DNA of 64,000 nt, from NCBI GenBank assembly GCA_035528035.1, contig DATKZI010000020.1, positions 16,578 to 80,577 of the forward strand. The letters run 5' to 3'. Positions 61,766 through 64,000 of this stretch are shown one piece after another. A program made the position numbers and the translations under genes. Position 1 is the first letter of the stretch. The number at the start of each line of letters is the position of its first letter. This DNA comes from JABLTI01 sp035528035 (GTDB taxonomy: Archaea; Asgardarchaeota; Heimdallarchaeia; JABLTI01). Below the pieces are notes generated by a model. That model did no database searches and was not told where the DNA came from. It worked only from the letters and a program-made list of their open reading frames with translations.

Positions 61766-64000
61766 TTAACCCTCCACTTCAATTTCTCGTCTTCTTTTTA
61801 TATGCTCGATATTAGCTTGAATTAATCGTTTCATATTAGGTGTCATTGATGTTATGTCTACATCGAAAACTAGTAGTGGTTTATTGTTTTCTTGATACAC
61901 AGGTTTGAGAATTGCTTGAGCAATTTTGTAGGGGAGACAATTGAAAGGTCCTGTAAGTATTAATGAATCATAATCTGATCCCTCTAATGTTTCCATACCC
62001 TTGCCTATAGATGGTATCGCTTCACCAAAGATCAATCGACTTATCTTGGGGCTAGCATGATCTATTATTTTGCCAAGATCGTTTTGATGAGCGTATAGTA
62101 ATCCTGTTCTTTCAAATCTCTTACGTAATCTCTTTTCCATTACATACATGACCTTGATACCTACTCTACTCATTAGTAATATTCTGGAAGCATCATCCCA
62201 TGGAGTAGCTGATGCTCTAAGCAATGCAGGAACTTTATCAGGATTCATATTCCATTCTTTTGTAGCAAGATACCCACCATTGAAGTGTGTACCATAAACA
62301 CCTAATTCGAATAGATCTGTTGATTTTACAATAATACCATTTTGAGCATAAATGTCTCTTAATTCTTTGAGGAAAAATGGACTAAAGCGAACAAAAAAGT
62401 CACCTGTAATAAGGACTTTTGGTAAAATCCTTGGATGATATTTTCTAGGAATACTGGCAAGATGTCTTATTAGTTTTCTAATACCTCTTCTGAATTTCTT
62501 TTTACTAACTATACTATCCAAAAACTCAAACCAGTATTTTTGTAAAAGGGCAAAACTGCCTTCTTCACCGACAACTTGAATAGAACTATCAATTTCAGCA
62601 ATAAGGTCACCTATGATGAGGGCTGGTGGAATAAAACGAATTACATGTTGTAACTTCATTCCTAAGAATTTAGTTAGATAATCAAATCTAAAAATGAATA
62701 CGTTTTCAATCTTATTCTTCTCTAGGAACTGCTCAATATAATGGAAATAGCTATAGACAGCGCAGGGTGAACCTCCACGAATCATATAGAGACCTATTAA
62801 TTCACCAGGTTTTCGTTTCTCAACAAGTGACATTATTTGACCTAAAACAACAGGCAAGGGGATACATTCTTTCCCCGAACTACATCTGAATCCCTTAATT
62901 AAGTACTCTAATTTAATATCAGAGGATTCACCAACATTATACCCAAACATTTTCAAAACTCGTTCGCCAATATCAGTATGATATTTGGAGAAACTTGGTA
63001 GATGTAATGTAACCCTTGGGTCTTTTATATCAATTGCTTTTCCTTCTGATGTTATAACTACTACCTTACCATTTCGACGTTTAACTTGTGCAACTTGGAA
63101 AGGTTGCTCTTCAATCACTCTTTTTCTTGATTGATAGTTTTTAATAATCTCAAGAAAAGCTTCTAAACGTGTTTGAATACCAGCGTCTGCAGAGTGGGCG
63201 TCAAGCTCTAACATGAGATAAGGTTTAGTACCCATTTCTGTTCGTAAATAATTCTGACTGAAAGCATCTATTGTACAGCTGAAGCTATTGATATAAAGCA
63301 CATAGAGATTTTCATATTGTAAAGCAATATCAATTGCTGCTTTAGCATAATTGGCAAAAAACCATGGAATATCTGCTTTACCACCTTTTTCAAGAAAATC
63401 AAAAGGTATAACATTTACTCCCATACTAGCAAGTTTTCTCGGAATGCTCAATGATGTTTCAGGTGGGAAAGCATTGTAACTTCGACCTACTAGGAGTATA
63501 CCAATTTCATTTGTTCCTTTGATTTTTTCAATAACTTCCTTTCCCCATTGAATGAATTGAGCTTCTATATCTTTTTGTTTCTTCACTGCTTTTTCAAATG
63601 CTGCTACTGCTTTTTTCTTGGGTTGCTTCAATGTTTCAATAGCCATTTTAACAAGTGATTTGTCAAATTCATACCCTTTCTCGAAATCTAAAACAGGACT
63701 AAGGATAGTAACATCTCTAAAAGATTCTCTAATAAAATATGGACTTGCTTGAGTTATGGGACAAAAAGTTGATTCTGTCCAATCTTCACCGATTGGCATT
63801 TTATGAACGTGTGGTAAGAAAATAGTAGTTATGTTTTTTCTTACAAGATCCAAGGTTGCGCCATGCAATATTTGTATGGGGTAGCAAAATGGAGCATTAG
63901 TCATTAATTCCTTTTCTTCATCAATATCAGAAAGAACTACTTCATAATCTAGCTCTTCTAAAAACGTTTTATATAAAGGATAAAGACTATGAGTTAAAAG
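61766..64000 (-). CDS. 2-hydroxyacyl-CoA dehydratase activase-type protein (DUF2229), partial
   Basis: The minus-strand frame runs to the right edge of the window, so the N-terminus (ASKHA activase domains) is cut off. The visible ~745 residues begin with a DUF2229-like segment (KTFLEELDYEVVLSDIDEEK, APFCYPIQ, FLPHV) and contain later GFRCSSGKECIPLP, with paired cysteines for a possible Fe-S site. Such large proteins (about 1400 residues) resemble activators of 2-hydroxyglutaryl-/benzoyl-CoA dehydratases and are found in anaerobes. A Met at 63904 is internal and not the start. Confidence 0.75.
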   Translation of the reverse strand, partial: LLTHSLYPLYKTFLEELDYEVVLSDIDEEKELMTNAPFCYPIQILHGATLDLVRKNITTIFLPHVHKMPIGEDWTESTFCPITQASPYFIRESFRDVTILSPVLDFEKGYEFDKSLVKMAIETLKQPKKKAVAAFEKAVKKQKDIEAQFIQWGKEVIEKIKGTNEIGILLVGRSYNAFPPETSLSIPRKLASMGVNVIPFDFLEKGGKADIPWFFANYAKAAIDIALQYENLYVLYINSFSCTIDAFSQNYLRTEMGTKPYLMLELDAHSADAGIQTRLEAFLEIIKNYQSRKRVIEEQPFQVAQVKRRNGKVVVITSEGKAIDIKDPRVTLHLPSFSKYHTDIGERVLKMFGYNVGESSDIKLEYLIKGFRCSSGKECIPLPVVLGQIMSLVEKRKPGELIGLYMIRGGSPCAVYSYFHYIEQFLEKNKIENVFIFRFDYLTKFLGMKLQHVIRFIPPALIIGDLIAEIDSSIQVVGEEGSFALLQKYWFEFLDSIVSKKKFRRGIRKLIRHLASIPRKYHPRILPKVLITGDFFVRFSPFFLKELRDIYAQNGIIVKSTDLFELGVYGTHFNGGYLATKEWNMNPDKVPALLRASATPWDDASRILLMSRVGIKVMYVMEKRLRKRFERTGLLYAHQNDLGKIIDHASPKISRLIFGEAIPSIGKGMETLEGSDYDSLILTGPFNCLPYKIAQAILKPVYQENNKPLLVFDVDITSMTPNMKRLIQANIEHIKRRREIEVEG

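Noticed and set aside
1..64000. tRNA, rRNA, CRISPR or transposon content
   Set aside because: No sequence resembling these was recognised by reading both strands; short degenerate forms could have been missed without a search tool.

Overview
This AT-rich 64 kb window carries about 60 genes on both strands, mostly singletons or short runs of 2-3 genes. It most likely comes from an Asgard (Promethearchaeota) archaeon. The evidence is an Arf-like small GTPase with a eukaryote-style N-terminal amphipathic helix (26149-26682) beside a possible longin-like partner, a membrane-anchored RING-type zinc-finger protein (30019-30537), and a 1835-residue receptor-like surface protein with a probable longin/roadblock-like cytosolic domain (47933-53440). 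Many starts are TTG or GTG behind GGAG/GGTGA Shine-Dalgarno motifs. No rRNA, tRNA, CRISPR array or transposase was recognised, so the lineage rests on protein content only.

Layout. 0-6 kb: end of a glycosidase-like gene, a lysine 6-aminotransferase, an EEP-family hydrolase, a DegV fatty-acid-binding protein and small zinc or membrane proteins. 6-9 kb: a decayed locus (amidohydrolase remnant plus a 5'-truncated acyltransferase-like membrane protein), then an intact amidohydrolase and a double GNAT. 9-9.4 kb: a candidate structured RNA. 9.4-25 kb: hydrolases, DinB-like proteins, two tandem membrane-anchored esterases, a flavodoxin gene broken in two homopolymers, a lone receiver domain, a secreted zinc-phospholipase-C-like protein, an HD protein, an MBL-fold protein, a MalY/PatB lyase, a frameshifted membrane protein and an M20 peptidase. 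25-28 kb: the GTPase operon (putative longin-like protein, Arf-like GTPase, 7-TM protein). 28-47 kb: AAC(3)-like protein, transporters, the RING protein, a DUF4832-like secreted protein, regulators, an ICMT-like methyltransferase, an extracellular DJ-1/PfpI-like protein, a MarR/flavin pair, a ferredoxin-like Fe-S protein, small zinc ribbons and TPR proteins, and an N-acyl-D-amino-acid deacylase. 47-53 kb: bacterial-type glycerol-3-phosphate acyltransferase PlsY and the giant surface receptor. 53-57 kb: a sugar-type MFS transporter and a sulfoquinovosidase-like GH31 enzyme whose sulfonate-binding Arg is replaced. 57-61.7 kb: a cluster of membrane/extracellular proteins (two molybdopterin-domain-like proteins, an alkaline-phosphatase-superfamily phosphodiesterase, an M23-like protein). 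The window ends inside a large 2-hydroxyacyl-CoA dehydratase activase-type gene.

Functionally the window suggests a heterotroph that takes up and hydrolyses sugars, peptides and amino-acid derivatives (MFS/GPH transporters, GH31, M20, deacylase, aminotransferase, MalY). It has a rich extracellular protein surface and eukaryote-like small-GTPase/RING components. PlsY together with a DegV (FakB-type) protein hints at bacterial-type acyl-phosphate/glycerol-3-phosphate chemistry, which would matter for the archaeal lipid question. Several genes are broken by single-base events. At least four genes of 38-54 codons are easy to miss, and two genes appear to start at ATT.
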